A stretch of 64,000 nucleotides of DNA from Desulfobulbaceae bacterium (lineage in GTDB: Bacteria > Desulfobacterota > Desulfobulbia > Desulfobulbales > Desulfocapsaceae), in NCBI GenBank assembly GCA_024227155.1, contig JAAELB010001113.1, positions 1 to 64,000 of the forward strand. The letters run 5' to 3'. The translations under genes were made by a program, and so were the position numbers. A model generated the notes under the pieces. The model had not been told where the DNA came from. It worked only from the letters and a program-made list of their open reading frames with translations, and did no database searches. The first letter of the stretch is position 1. Each line of letters opens with the position of its first letter. Shown here in pieces: positions 40,121-49,171 of the stretch.

Positions 40121-42304
40121 ATGGCAAATTCATCAACCATAAACCCAAGTGGACTCAAGGCCCTGGTCTCCAGTTACCTGCCGGAGGCGGACCTGTCACT
40201 CATCGACAATGCCTGGGCGCTCGTAAATGATCTCCACGAGGGGGATCGACATTTTTCTGGTGAGTTGAAGGTGGTCCATCTTCTTGAGGTGGCCTCTACA
40301 CTTGCATCAATGCATCTTGATCTTGGTACGGTTTTAGCTGGCCTCCTGCATGGTGCAATGAAGGAAGGTGTCACCTTTGAAGAACTGACAGTGCAGTTCG
40401 GTGAAGATGTAGCGGTGATTGTGGATGGTTCCACTCGAATAACTAAAGTCGCATACAATAGTAAACTTGCCTCAAAAGCTGAGAATCTGCGGAAGATGCT
40501 TCTCGCGATTGCATCTGATATCAGGGTTCTACTGGTGAAACTGGTGGATCGTTTGCTGGATATGTTTCTGCTTGACATGGTCGACCGGGAAGAACAGCTT
40601 GATATCGCCAGGGAAACAATGGACGTGTATGCGCCTCTTGCAAGTCGTCTTGGTATTGACTGGCTTAAAAGAGAACTTGAGGATCTCTCCTTTAAGTTTA
40701 TTTATCCTGAAGAGCATTATGAACTTACCCACAAACTTGAGAATTCTCTAAACGAGCGGCAAAACTATGTGGATGAGGTTATTGCAATCCTCCATGAAAA
40801 ACTTGGTGAGTCAGATATTGTTCCTACCAGGGTTATTGGGCGGCCTAAACATCTATATTCCATTTATAAAAAACTGATTGCCCAGAATATCCCCCTTGAG
40901 AGGGTGTACGATAAGGTTGCCTTCCGTATTATTGTAAGCAACGTCAATGAGTGTTACGAGGCCCTTGGTACCGTCCATGCGAACTGGGCACCTGTTCCAG
41001 GGCGGATAAAAGATTTCATCTCTGTCCCTAAAGCCAATAATTATCAGTCCATGCACACAACGGTTGTTGGGCCAAGGGATCATTTTATCGAAATACAGAT
41101 CAGAACCGAAGAGATGGACAGGGTTGCTCAGGAAGGTGTTGCTGCACATTGGGCCTATAAAGAAGGATCCAAAGCGAGCCTTAACGATGCCAAGCTCTTC
41201 AGGGAACTGAAGAAACTGGTGACCTCTCTTCAGGATGTTGAAGATCCACGGGAGTTTCTTGACAGTTTAATTGGAGAACTCTACGACCCTGAAGTCTACG
41301 CCCTTACCCCTACCGGAGAGATTAAAGAGTTTCCCCAGGGAAGCTGTCCCATTGATTTTGCTTACTCGATTCACACTGAAGTTGGAGATAGATGCGTTGG
41401 TGCCAAGGTCAGCGGCAGACAGGTGCCCCTTAAATACCAGCTGCAAAATGGAGACATTGTAGAGATAGTCACCTCACCAACTCAGCATCCGAGAAGGGAC
41501 TGGCTCGATCTGGTTAAAACCAGTCGCGCCCGTACCAGGATTCGTTCCTGGCTACGGCGGGAGGAAAAAGAGGGAGCGCTGAAACTCGGCAGGGAAATCT
41601 GTGACAAGGAGATTCGTAAGTATAATACTTCGCTTAAGAAGATTATCAAATCGGGCCATATCAGACTGCTCCTCAAGCAGTTGCGCTGTAACTCTCTTGA
41701 TGATCTCCTGGTTAAAGTTGGCAATGGGACTATCACTGTACAGAATCTGGTAAAGGGTCTCCAGCCTGCTGAGTTGCGCAAAGAAACAGAGCAGAGAAAC
41801 GAAGAATTGCCCCCTGAAGAGCTGGCAAACCTTATGGCGAGTCAACACTCCCAGGGTAGCTTAAAAGAAAAGTCCGGAGTGCGCATCGACGGTATAGAGG
41901 GAATGTTGGTGAAGGTGAGCCAGTGTTGCAGTCCTCTTCCCGGGGATGCCATTGTTGGATTTATTACCATGGGGCGTGGTGTGTCTGTGCATAAGGCCAA
42001 TTGCCCCAACCTCCTCAGTGCTGATCCCAAGCGCTGGATTGATGTCTCCTGGGCTGGTATTGCTGAAAAAACATATAAAGTGAGTATCCATGTCAGCGCA
42101 GAGAATAAGCGCGGGATATTTGCTGAGATCAGCACTACCATCAGCGTGGACAATGCCAATATTGTTCATATCTCAGCCCATACAACCCCAACGGATCAGG
42201 CTGAGATGACTATTTCTCTCGAGGTGGAAAACCTTGATCATCTCAATGTGGCAATGCAACACCTGCGACAGCTTCCTGCTGTTATCGCTGTTCGAAGAAT
42301 GTAA
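40121..42304 (+). CDS. RelA/SpoT-family (p)ppGpp synthetase, hydrolase site degenerate
   Basis: Long Rel protein, 727 residues: HD domain (about 30-180), synthetase (about 230-350), TGS (about 390-450) and C-terminal ACT. In the HD domain His53, His77 and Asp143 remain, but the usual HD is HG (Gly78) and the usual ED is KE (Lys81, Glu82). Hydrolysis is therefore probably lost. The synthetase looks intact, with PGRIKDF (Arg295-Asp298, the RxKD form of bifunctional Rel) and NNYQSMHTTVVGP. By domain content it resembles RelA in being synthesis-only, so I leave the symbol open. It starts 9 bp after proS. Confidence 0.93.
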   Translation: MANSSTINPSGLKALVSSYLPEADLSLIDNAWALVNDLHEGDRHFSGELKVVHLLEVASTLASMHLDLGTVLAGLLHGAMKEGVTFEELTVQFGEDVAVIVDGSTRITKVAYNSKLASKAENLRKMLLAIASDIRVLLVKLVDRLLDMFLLDMVDREEQLDIARETMDVYAPLASRLGIDWLKRELEDLSFKFIYPEEHYELTHKLENSLNERQNYVDEVIAILHEKLGESDIVPTRVIGRPKHLYSIYKKLIAQNIPLERVYDKVAFRIIVSNVNECYEALGTVHANWAPVPGRIKDFISVPKANNYQSMHTTVVGPRDHFIEIQIRTEEMDRVAQEGVAAHWAYKEGSKASLNDAKLFRELKKLVTSLQDVEDPREFLDSLIGELYDPEVYALTPTGEIKEFPQGSCPIDFAYSIHTEVGDRCVGAKVSGRQVPLKYQLQNGDIVEIVTSPTQHPRRDWLDLVKTSRARTRIRSWLRREEKEGALKLGREICDKEIRKYNTSLKKIIKSGHIRLLLKQLRCNSLDDLLVKVGNGTITVQNLVKGLQPAELRKETEQRNEELPPEELANLMASQHSQGSLKEKSGVRIDGIEGMLVKVSQCCSPLPGDAIVGFITMGRGVSVHKANCPNLLSADPKRWIDVSWAGIAEKTYKVSIHVSAENKRGIFAEISTTISVDNANIVHISAHTTPTDQAEMTISLEVENLDHLNVAMQHLRQLPAVIAVRRM

Positions 42305-42345
42305 TGCAACTGTAATGGAGAACAGGCGGCGAAGGTGTTAAGGTC

Positions 42346-42795
42346 ATGATTGTTTGTGATGTATGTGGTAACGAAATAGAATCCGCAGGGCAAAAATGCC
42401 CTTTTTGCGGCAGTCCCAATGAGGATTCCACTGGAAAAGAGCCAAGACAGTTCAGTCGTAAGACTATTAATCTTGAGGCGGGACGTCCGGTGGTTGAAAT
42501 TGCCCTGAATGCGATGCATCAGGCCATCGAAGATTGTCTGCGAAACGGTGTTACGGTGTTAACTCTTATCCATGGTTATGGTTCCAGCGGTAAGGGTGGA
42601 GCGATTCGGGAAGAATGCAGAAAAATGCTCGATTATATGAAGATGAAGGGTACTATCAGCAATTTTATTGCTGGAGAAGATTTTTGCAAACGCTCAGGGT
42701 CCGTAAAAACAATGCTCAATCAATACCCACAACTCCGTTCCGATAGAAATCTGGACAGGGGAAATCGTGGAATTACCATTGTAATATTGTCATAA
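42346..42795 (+). CDS. zinc-ribbon plus Smr-domain protein
   Basis: 149 residues. The N-terminus has CDVCGNEI and CPFCGSP, a four-cysteine zinc ribbon. The rest matches the Smr (MutS2 C-terminal) fold: NLEAGRPVVEIALNAMHQAI, then TLIHGYGSSGKGGAIREECR in place of the usual HGKGxGxLR. Smr domains cut or bind nucleic acids and can rescue collided ribosomes; the role of this small version is unknown. It follows rel by 41 bp with GAAGGTG 8 nt before the ATG. Confidence 0.7.
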   Translation: MIVCDVCGNEIESAGQKCPFCGSPNEDSTGKEPRQFSRKTINLEAGRPVVEIALNAMHQAIEDCLRNGVTVLTLIHGYGSSGKGGAIREECRKMLDYMKMKGTISNFIAGEDFCKRSGSVKTMLNQYPQLRSDRNLDRGNRGITIVILS

Positions 42796-42831
42796 AATCT
42801 GTTGTATTATCCGGTTGATTATTATTGTGTC

Positions 42832-42855
42832 GTCCATCAAGCTAAGACGATGGAC
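42832..42855 (+). promoter_or_regulatory. hairpin upstream of the FKBP gene
   Basis: GTCCATC (42832-42838) pairs with GATGGAC (42849-42855) around a 10-nt loop, ending 24 bp before the ATG of the isomerase gene. No T-tract follows. Its role is unknown. Confidence 0.3.
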
Positions 42856-42879
42856 CAAAAACTTAATTAAGGAATTATA

Positions 42880-43590
42880 ATGAAAAAATATGCGGTTTCT
42901 GCACTTATAGGAATATGTATGACAGTACCCGTGGCCTCTATGGCTGCTGCACCGGAAACCTTCGAAGAGAAACTCAGTTACAGTATGGGTTATGAGGTGG
43001 GTAACTATTTTAAAGGTGCCGGTGGTGATATCCAGAAAGATTTGCTGGTCACCGGAATTGAGGATGCTTATAACGGTGCTGCCCCCGCCATGACCGCTGA
43101 AGAAATGCTCGCCGTAAAAAAGGAGTTTGCCCAGAAGATGCAGGAAAAACAAGCTGCGCAGCTTGAGGAGATGAAGGCGAAGAATATTGCTGATGGACAA
43201 GCGTACCTTGTTGAAAATAAAAAGAAAGAAGGTGTTATTGTAACCGAGAGCGGTCTCCAGTATGAGGTACTCAAAGAGGGTGCTGGTGATAAGGCGACGG
43301 CTGAAGATACCGTTAAAGTCGAGTATTTGGGTACCCTTGTAGATGGGACTGAATTTGACAGCACAGCAAAACATGGCGCACCAGCAGAGTTTCAGGTTGG
43401 TCAGGTTATTAAAGGTTGGGGGGAAGCACTGCAGTTGATGAGCCCAGGAGGTAAATTACGCCTGGTTATCCCTGCAGAACTCGCCTATGGCGACCAGGGA
43501 GCGGCTCCTGTGATTCAGCCAAACTCGACTCTGGTTTTTGAAGTAGAGCTGTTAGAAATTGTAAAGGGTACGGAAGAAGAGAAAAACTAG
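42880..43590 (+). CDS. periplasmic FKBP-type peptidyl-prolyl isomerase
   Basis: 236 residues with a signal peptide (cleavage likely after MAAA near residue 22), an N-terminal dimerisation domain as in FkpA/Mip (FEEKLSYSMGYEVGNYFK), a long charged helix, and a C-terminal FKBP domain with VEYLGTLVDGTEFDSTAKHG and VIKGWGEALQLMSPGGKLRL. It probably folds envelope proteins as a dimer. AAGGA lies 6 nt before the ATG. Confidence 0.9.
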   Translation: MKKYAVSALIGICMTVPVASMAAAPETFEEKLSYSMGYEVGNYFKGAGGDIQKDLLVTGIEDAYNGAAPAMTAEEMLAVKKEFAQKMQEKQAAQLEEMKAKNIADGQAYLVENKKKEGVIVTESGLQYEVLKEGAGDKATAEDTVKVEYLGTLVDGTEFDSTAKHGAPAEFQVGQVIKGWGEALQLMSPGGKLRLVIPAELAYGDQGAAPVIQPNSTLVFEVELLEIVKGTEEEKN

Positions 43591-43613
43591 TTTCTCCAGT
43601 TTTCCATATAAAC

Positions 43614-43654
43614 AAAAGGGGCGTTGGCGGAATTACTTTGCCAACGCCCCTTTT
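43614..43654. terminator. bidirectional terminator between the FKBP gene and lptG
   Basis: A perfect 15-bp inverted repeat: AAAAGGGGCGTTGGC (43614-43628) and GCCAACGCCCCTTTT (43640-43654). The flanking A and T runs allow it to end transcripts from both strands, serving the converging isomerase and crcB-lptG transcripts. Confidence 0.93.
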
Positions 43655-43680
43655 CTATTGGATCACTATTATTGTTTTGT

Positions 43681-44769
43681 TTATCTGTCGTTTTTAATCA
43701 AAAGTAAAAAACCGAGTGCTGAAAATATTAGATGAAGAGTTGTTGCAGCAAGGACAGGCGAAATATACCCAGCAATGGAAAGCGACTGTAGCGCCCCCCA
43801 TATTCCCCATGCAATGAAGGCCAGACCACAGCTTACAGGTATGGCAACTGATAGATCTCTGCCCCATTTACGGTATGAATAGAGCAGGATGGGCAACCCA
43901 AGGAGGAGAAGTGGGATACCAAGGAGGAGATAAGAAATCCGTCCTAGAAATGTTGTCCAGGCCTTTTGGGTTTCATGTTCTACCTCTGTTCGCTCAATTT
44001 CGAAGTAGAGATCTGAGAGCGAAAGTTCAGCGGATCTATTTTCAGGTATTAAAAAATCTTCAGGATTCTCGTTGAAAATATGGGCCTGGAATAGAAAGTT
44101 GTGGATCAGGTAATTTCCCTGTTCGTCTTTTTTCTGTATCTGCCCATGTTTTAATTCCCAGCGTCCTCTTTCCGGTACCCAATCGCCAAAACGGGCAGAA
44201 ACAAGTTCCTTGATATTGTAATTCTCATCCCAACTCGAGTAGGAAAAATCCTTGAAGATATATTGGGTGGGATCAGGCCAGCCAAAGGAATAAAAGCCAT
44301 TCTGGCCTCTGTAGTAATAGCGGTTGTTACGCATTATTCCAAGAGGTACTTTTCCTTTGAGCTGTTCAAACCAGAGGTTGTTTGTCCGTGCGACTGTGTA
44401 GGGGAGTAACCACTGTGCGGCGGCAATAAAGAGCATGGTAAAAAAAACTGACCCGATAAGCAGAGGTCTGATTATGAGCCGCAGGGGAATCCCACCCGCC
44501 TTCAGGGCGGTGAGTTCGTTGGTGTGATTAAGGATGCCGAGGGTTATAACTCCTGAGAGGAGAATAAACACTGGACCGAGCTGATCGACGACAAATGGAA
44601 TAGTAAGGATAAAATATTCCAGGGCCATGGACAGAGGTTTACCTGCATTGTTGAAATCATCGAATTTTTCAAAGAAATCTATGAGGAGATAAATCGAAAC
44701 AAACGCGGCATTAACGGTAAAAAAATATTTAAAATATTGTAATAAAAGGTAGCGGTTTAGCAGATTCAC
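43681..44769 (-). CDS. lptG: LptF/LptG-family lipopolysaccharide export permease
   Basis: Inner-membrane permease of the LptB2FG transporter that extracts LPS. I start it at GTG 44769 (362 residues, beginning MNLLNRYLLLQYFKYF) because TTGGAG lies 6 nt upstream; TTG 44781 would begin inside that site. There are three N-terminal and three C-terminal hydrophobic segments flanking a periplasmic beta domain, with the conserved NELTALKAGGIPL loop. It follows the crcB stop by 12 bp. lptF is not adjacent, unlike in many genomes; the protein could in principle be LptF. Confidence 0.85.
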   Translation of the reverse strand: MNLLNRYLLLQYFKYFFTVNAAFVSIYLLIDFFEKFDDFNNAGKPLSMALEYFILTIPFVVDQLGPVFILLSGVITLGILNHTNELTALKAGGIPLRLIIRPLLIGSVFFTMLFIAAAQWLLPYTVARTNNLWFEQLKGKVPLGIMRNNRYYYRGQNGFYSFGWPDPTQYIFKDFSYSSWDENYNIKELVSARFGDWVPERGRWELKHGQIQKKDEQGNYLIHNFLFQAHIFNENPEDFLIPENRSAELSLSDLYFEIERTEVEHETQKAWTTFLGRISYLLLGIPLLLLGLPILLYSYRKWGRDLSVAIPVSCGLAFIAWGIWGALQSLSIAGYISPVLAATTLHLIFSALGFLLLIKNDR

Positions 44770-44781
44770 GTAGTACTCCAA

Positions 44782-45156
44782 CTATCGAACAAAGCGATGA
44801 CATATGAAAAAACCCAAGCTTACCATGGCAAGCCCCAAGGTATTGCTGACCAGAATATAGGCAATTCCATGCCATGGTTCTCCACTTCTGAAGAATTGTT
44901 CTGTTTCCCGTGCGAAGGTTGAAAAAGTGGTGAAACCACCCAAAAACCCAGTAAAAATGAACAACCTGAACTCATGACTAATATGGACCCGGTCGAAATA
45001 TCCCCATAAAAAGCCAATAATTAGACACCCCAGCAGGTTTGCTGTGAGAGTTCCTAAGGGGAAATCGACTGGCAGTTTGCCACTGGCAAGGGCAATACCA
45101 TACCTGCCTAGAGAGCCTAAAGCACCTCCTAGTGCAATTGCTATGATTGTTTTCAT
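44782..45156 (-). CDS. crcB: fluoride ion channel CrcB/Fluc
   Basis: Small membrane channel that exports fluoride, 124 residues with four hydrophobic segments. GGALGSLGRYG, GTLTANLLGC and FTGFLGGFTTFSTFA are the Fluc signatures, including the central Na-binding region and the FSTF phenylalanines. No fluoride riboswitch core could be recognised upstream. It pairs with lptG on the minus strand. Confidence 0.93.
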   Translation of the reverse strand: MKTIIAIALGGALGSLGRYGIALASGKLPVDFPLGTLTANLLGCLIIGFLWGYFDRVHISHEFRLFIFTGFLGGFTTFSTFARETEQFFRSGEPWHGIAYILVSNTLGLAMVSLGFFICHRFVR

Positions 45157-45527
45157 AATTTTTGATATTGAACAGAATTTGAATCCTTTGCTGCAGAGGG
45201 TATGACTATTTAAGTGTAGGTAACATAAAATGCGACAGGTTTAAAGGTTTGTATAGTTGAATGGTCGTATACCACCTCCAATATTGACGAAGTTTCTCAT
45301 TAACTTTGTTCTAGATATGGGCGCTTGCAAATAGCGTGTTATGGTCCTTTTTTTGACTAACCTGTTAAGGGAGTGTGGCCCTTGATGTTGAACTTAAAAC
45401 CTGCCCTCATTTCTTCTAAAATTTGAATTACAAGGCTATTTTTAATATACTGTTACTCATAATAATTGAATTGTCATCCTTCATCAGGCACTAGATTTTG
45501 TTGATCCTACTAATTTAAGGGGTTGCT
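45157..45527. other. divergent intergenic region between crcB and the haem-domain gene
   Basis: 371 bp without a supported gene. It holds the likely promoter of the downstream gene (45423-45451) and two small hairpins (CGCT-tgcaaat-AGCG near 45332; AAGGG-agtgtgg-CCCTT at 45367-45383). The crcB promoter must also lie here but is not obvious. Confidence 0.5.
45423..45451 (+). promoter_or_regulatory. candidate sigma70 promoter of the haem-domain / kinase pair
   Basis: TTGAAT at 45423-45428 and TATACT at 45446-45451 with a 17-bp spacer. The gene starts at 45528, leaving a leader of about 70 nt. Confidence 0.5.
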
Positions 45528-46397
45528 ATGTTGAAATGCACTTTTATGACACTCTATGTTTTTTTTATGTTGGCTGTTTCTGCAGTAGCAGGACAAGAAG
45601 TCATTTCTGTTTACACCACAACTCCTCCAGTTCTTGATGGCATTGGTGATGATGTCGCATGGAAATCATCACCAACGGTAGTTACACAAGATGCTGTTGC
45701 CAGTATACCTATTGAATTACAGTCCATTTACACAGATACGAGTATTTTTATGAAAGTTCGTTTTCCAGATTCCACAGAAAATCGAGTGCACAAATTGATG
45801 AACTGGGATGAATCAACCAAAACCTATAGAACTGGCACATTAAGGGAGGACAGCCTTGTCTTGAAATGGAATATGGAGCCGCTGCCAGTTGACGTCAGCC
45901 TGCAATCTGAGACAGAGTATCGAGCAGATATCTGGTTCTGGAAATCCTTCAGAACCGACCCCTTAGGCTATGCCGATGACAAAATGCATATCTATTCTTT
46001 TTCTAAAAGGAATAAGGCTCAGGATGTGATCTTAGCCAATGGTAAAATTATGTATCTTTCCAGGCCAAGTGATTCTGGTAAATCCAGTTACCAAAGCATT
46101 GCCTACGAGAAATTTATGGGTGACTCCGTCCCCCGCTATAGACATCGTCAACCAACCGGGAGTCGCGCGGATATCAAAGCAAAGGGGGCTTGGAAAGAAG
46201 GCTTCTGGACTATCGAATTTCAACGCGATCTGATGACAAACAATGATGATGATATCCAGTTTCAGACGAATATTCCATCATACTTTGGTGTGTCCAGGTA
46301 TGAGATTGCTGGTAAGCGCCCGAACCCAAAACTAGAACAACCAAACTATGAATCTGGTGATATTTCAGAAGTCATTCTGTTGAAGTTTAAAAAATAA
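45528..46397 (+). CDS. secreted ethylbenzene-dehydrogenase-like haem domain protein
   Basis: 289 residues with a signal peptide (cleavage near VAGQ, residue 22). The body resembles the EB_dh family, the haem-b-binding gamma subunit fold of ethylbenzene and DMS dehydrogenases: LDGIGDDVAWKSSP early, then DIWFWKSFRTDPLGYADD and a C-terminal WTIEFQRDL. Here it stands alone without a molybdenum subunit, 13 bp before a hybrid kinase, so it may be a periplasmic redox or ligand sensor or electron carrier. AAGGGG lies 5 nt before the ATG. The family call is by motif recognition only. Confidence 0.65.
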   Translation: MLKCTFMTLYVFFMLAVSAVAGQEVISVYTTTPPVLDGIGDDVAWKSSPTVVTQDAVASIPIELQSIYTDTSIFMKVRFPDSTENRVHKLMNWDESTKTYRTGTLREDSLVLKWNMEPLPVDVSLQSETEYRADIWFWKSFRTDPLGYADDKMHIYSFSKRNKAQDVILANGKIMYLSRPSDSGKSSYQSIAYEKFMGDSVPRYRHRQPTGSRADIKAKGAWKEGFWTIEFQRDLMTNNDDDIQFQTNIPSYFGVSRYEIAGKRPNPKLEQPNYESGDISEVILLKFKK

Positions 46398-46410
46398 AAG
46401 CGGCTCTTCG

Positions 46411-48744
46411 ATGCGTCTTCGTACCAATCTTCACTTATCATTTGCCGCGATTATTATCGTCACGCTGCTGGTTACCCTGTCTGCGTTGTTTAATGCGAAG
46501 AGGTCTCTCAATGATTTAAGGACGGTTGTTGATCATCACGTTCCATTCCTCGAATTATTATCCCAAAGTTACAACATGTTGTATGACAGCATTGCTGTGT
46601 ATGATGTCTTTAAAAATTCGCAACACGTTCCTTATGAAAAAATTTATTCTTATTTGAACATGGTAGACAACTCTATTATGCAGCTCCAAGGAATGGATAG
46701 CACCAACAGGATCAATTGGAGCGAATCAACTCGGATTTTGGAAGAGCTTCATAGCTTTGTGACGAATGGTGCTGTTACCCACCCTGACATGAACAGTTTT
46801 AGTCCAGAAAATATTCTGCAGCTAAAAAAAAAGAGCCGTAAAATCCTTTTTCAACTTCGAGGTTCATTACGGCAATCTACATTTCAAATGTTGGAATCAT
46901 ACGGAAGCAAAAGTCTAGAGCCCACAGTTCGAAATTTATTTAGCCTGTTGTTTGCAACAAATGAAGTCATTGAAGATTATTACTCTCAGGATTTTCTTTT
47001 AACGGTTAAGCTCGCAGAGCTCCTTGAAAAAAGTAAAATGTACTTAAATCGTTTACTTCGACTGCAATCCGAATTTGTTCATACTGGTGCCTCAAAAAAG
47101 CAGTTGGAAGAGATAATTTTTTCTCTTAATCGCTACAAAGCTGCGGTATTCCTTTTCGAGGATGAAAAAAAATTGGGGGTATCTGGTGCCAGTTTGGTAG
47201 AAATTGAGAGTTATGTTACCAATGCACAGTTAAAAGCCAAGCATAATCTTCATGAGCTGACTAATTCTACTTTAGCCAATATTACCAGAACACAGCAGCA
47301 GATCATTGCCGAAAACCTGAAGATGCAAAAAATTTTTATAGCATGGGCTATAGCTGGAATAATAATGATTGGCGTTATCTTGTTAACGCTCACTCGCGTT
47401 CTCATCAAAAGTATCAATACCCTTGTACTGGGAGCTGAATCGTTAGCTCTTGGAAATATGGAATACCGTCTCAAAGTTGGACCGAAGAAAGAATATCTTA
47501 CCCGTTTAACAATTGCGTTTAACACAATGGCAGATACTCTTCAAAAACGGGAGATAGAAAAAACTATTTATCTTGAAAGGCTCAACAAAGCAGAAAAAAT
47601 GGAAGCAATAGGCTTAATGGCCGGTGGTGTTGCCCACGATCTAAATAATATTCTGTCAGGAATTGTCAGCTATCCAGAGCTTCTTCTTCTAAAAACACCA
47701 GAAAATAGTGAGCTGAGACGTCCTTTAGAAGCAATACGTGAGTCGGGGATGAGGGCGGCAGCTATAGTCTCAGACCTTCTGGCCTTTGCAAGAGGAACTG
47801 CAATTGTAAAAGAAATAAAAAATGTCAATGATCTGATAGTAGAATATCTCGATTCACCCGAACACCAGAAGCTGTTGGAGCAATTTCCAAGAGTACATTT
47901 CAACATTCAACTTGCCCCGGTTTCCATGTATGTTTCCTGTTCGGAAATACATGTGAAAAAAAGTATTATGAATATTATCTTTAATGCTTTTGAAGCGATA
48001 CATGAACAGGATGATGCGGTCTGTTCTCTGGACAGTAAAAAAATCTCAATTAAAGAAGATCAGGCTCTTGGCACAGGACTGGTTCCTGGTGAATACGTTG
48101 TAATTCGTATCAGGGATAATGGTAATGGTATCTCAACTGAAGATATCCCCCATATATTTGAACCATTTTACACCAAGAAAAAAATGGGGAGAAGCGGAAC
48201 AGGTCTTGGGTTGGCTATTGTTTACAATTCCATGCGAGAACACCATGGCTCAGTTGTGGTGGAGAGTTCAACAGAGGGTTCTCAATTTATGTTGTATTAT
48301 CCTCTATGTAATTGTCCCCCGGGCGATTATGTTGCGGGAACAGAGATTGATGATCTACAATCACAATCTGAAGAACATATTCTGATTGTAGACGATGAAA
48401 CCTCTTTACGGGATATTGCCAGTCAAATGCTAACGTCTCTCAATTACAAAGTTCACGCAGTGAATTCAGGTGAAAAGGCTGTTCAATATCTACGCAACCA
48501 CAGTGTTGATCTCGTTCTCTTGGATATGCATATGGATCCAGGTATGAACGGACTGATGACATACAAAAAAATTATTATACAACACCCAAAGCAGAAGGCC
48601 ATTTTGGCGAGTGGATATGCTGAAAGTGAACTTGTAGAAAAAGTCTTCCAATACGGGATTGGTGGTTTCATTAATAAACCATATTCTTTAGTGGAATTAG
48701 GGATGGCGGTTAAAAAAGAACTGCAAGGGGCAGGGGAGAGTTGA
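46411..48744 (+). CDS. hybrid sensor histidine kinase / response receiver
   Basis: 777 residues. A transmembrane segment at about 9-28 and another at about 308-330 enclose a helical periplasmic sensor of about 280 residues. A HAMP-like stretch follows, then HisKA with His409 in GGVAHDLNN, an ATPase domain (N box IIFNAFEAI, DNGNGIS, GTGLGLAI) and a C-terminal receiver with Asp661/Asp662, phospho-acceptor Asp705 and lysine in INKPYS. It lies 13 bp after the haem-domain gene and probably senses a signal linked to it. No output regulator gene is adjacent. Confidence 0.92.
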   Translation: MRLRTNLHLSFAAIIIVTLLVTLSALFNAKRSLNDLRTVVDHHVPFLELLSQSYNMLYDSIAVYDVFKNSQHVPYEKIYSYLNMVDNSIMQLQGMDSTNRINWSESTRILEELHSFVTNGAVTHPDMNSFSPENILQLKKKSRKILFQLRGSLRQSTFQMLESYGSKSLEPTVRNLFSLLFATNEVIEDYYSQDFLLTVKLAELLEKSKMYLNRLLRLQSEFVHTGASKKQLEEIIFSLNRYKAAVFLFEDEKKLGVSGASLVEIESYVTNAQLKAKHNLHELTNSTLANITRTQQQIIAENLKMQKIFIAWAIAGIIMIGVILLTLTRVLIKSINTLVLGAESLALGNMEYRLKVGPKKEYLTRLTIAFNTMADTLQKREIEKTIYLERLNKAEKMEAIGLMAGGVAHDLNNILSGIVSYPELLLLKTPENSELRRPLEAIRESGMRAAAIVSDLLAFARGTAIVKEIKNVNDLIVEYLDSPEHQKLLEQFPRVHFNIQLAPVSMYVSCSEIHVKKSIMNIIFNAFEAIHEQDDAVCSLDSKKISIKEDQALGTGLVPGEYVVIRIRDNGNGISTEDIPHIFEPFYTKKKMGRSGTGLGLAIVYNSMREHHGSVVVESSTEGSQFMLYYPLCNCPPGDYVAGTEIDDLQSQSEEHILIVDDETSLRDIASQMLTSLNYKVHAVNSGEKAVQYLRNHSVDLVLLDMHMDPGMNGLMTYKKIIIQHPKQKAILASGYAESELVEKVFQYGIGGFINKPYSLVELGMAVKKELQGAGES

Positions 48745-48790
48745 CATTGCCTCCTGTAGATGCAAGATGGCTCTGGCGTCAAGTCTGTGC

Positions 48791-48820
48791 AACAGGAATC
48801 CGCCAACTCCTATTCCTGTT
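48791..48820 (+). terminator. possible terminator hairpin after the hybrid kinase
   Basis: A perfect 9-bp stem (AACAGGAAT / ATTCCTGTT) with a 12-nt loop, 46 bp after the kinase stop codon. A T-tract is missing, so it could need Rho or could instead protect the 3' end. Confidence 0.4.
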
Positions 48821-49046
48821 CTTATGTTCAAAAATCACACTTACATTGGTAGAGTAGAATTAATGACTTAGCGGATTGTGTCTTCGCTGGTCGTTGGTGG
48901 ATGAATAGTAATTTTCTTTATTTAATGAGTGTAGTATTATTAGCCGTTCCCATGGTTGCTGCTCTAAAGATAGAATAATCTCAATGGGCTGCTAGTTTTT
49001 CATATACTAACCCGACTAGCCGGAAACTGTTTTAGAATCGCTGGAT

Positions 49047-49137
49047 AAGTGCCTTGCCGGTTACTCTAAGTTCTTAATTTCAATACAGTCTCCAGATTAC
49101 TTGTTTTTTATTGCAGTTTTTCTGGAGTAAGGCACTA
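49047..49137 (+). repeat. dispersed 92-bp element with terminal inverted repeats, copy 2
   Basis: AGTGCCTT at 49048-49055 and AAGGCACT at 49129-49136 bound a 91-bp element matching copy 1 at 31821-31912. An inner pair CTCCAGA (49090-49096) / TCTGGAG (49121-49127) would form a second stem next to the right end. It ends 34 bp before the likely ATG of the AAA-SPOR gene, in the same orientation to its downstream gene as copy 1. Confidence 0.75.
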
Positions 49138-49171
49138 ATGCATTGAATATCGGTTGAATAAATTTCATATT

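Larger units (their letters stand above)
48745..49171. other. intergenic region holding a hairpin and the second dispersed repeat
   Basis: 427 bp without a supported gene. AACAGGAAT (48791-48799) pairs with ATTCCTGTT (48812-48820), a 9-bp stem just after the kinase gene but without a T-tract. A weaker hairpin spans about 48987-49021. The second dispersed element occupies 49047-49137. Confidence 0.5.

Noticed and set aside
45157..45300. Fluoride riboswitch upstream of crcB
   Set aside because: I looked on the minus strand for the conserved GATGACGCCTAC-like core and the pseudoknot pieces and did not find them.
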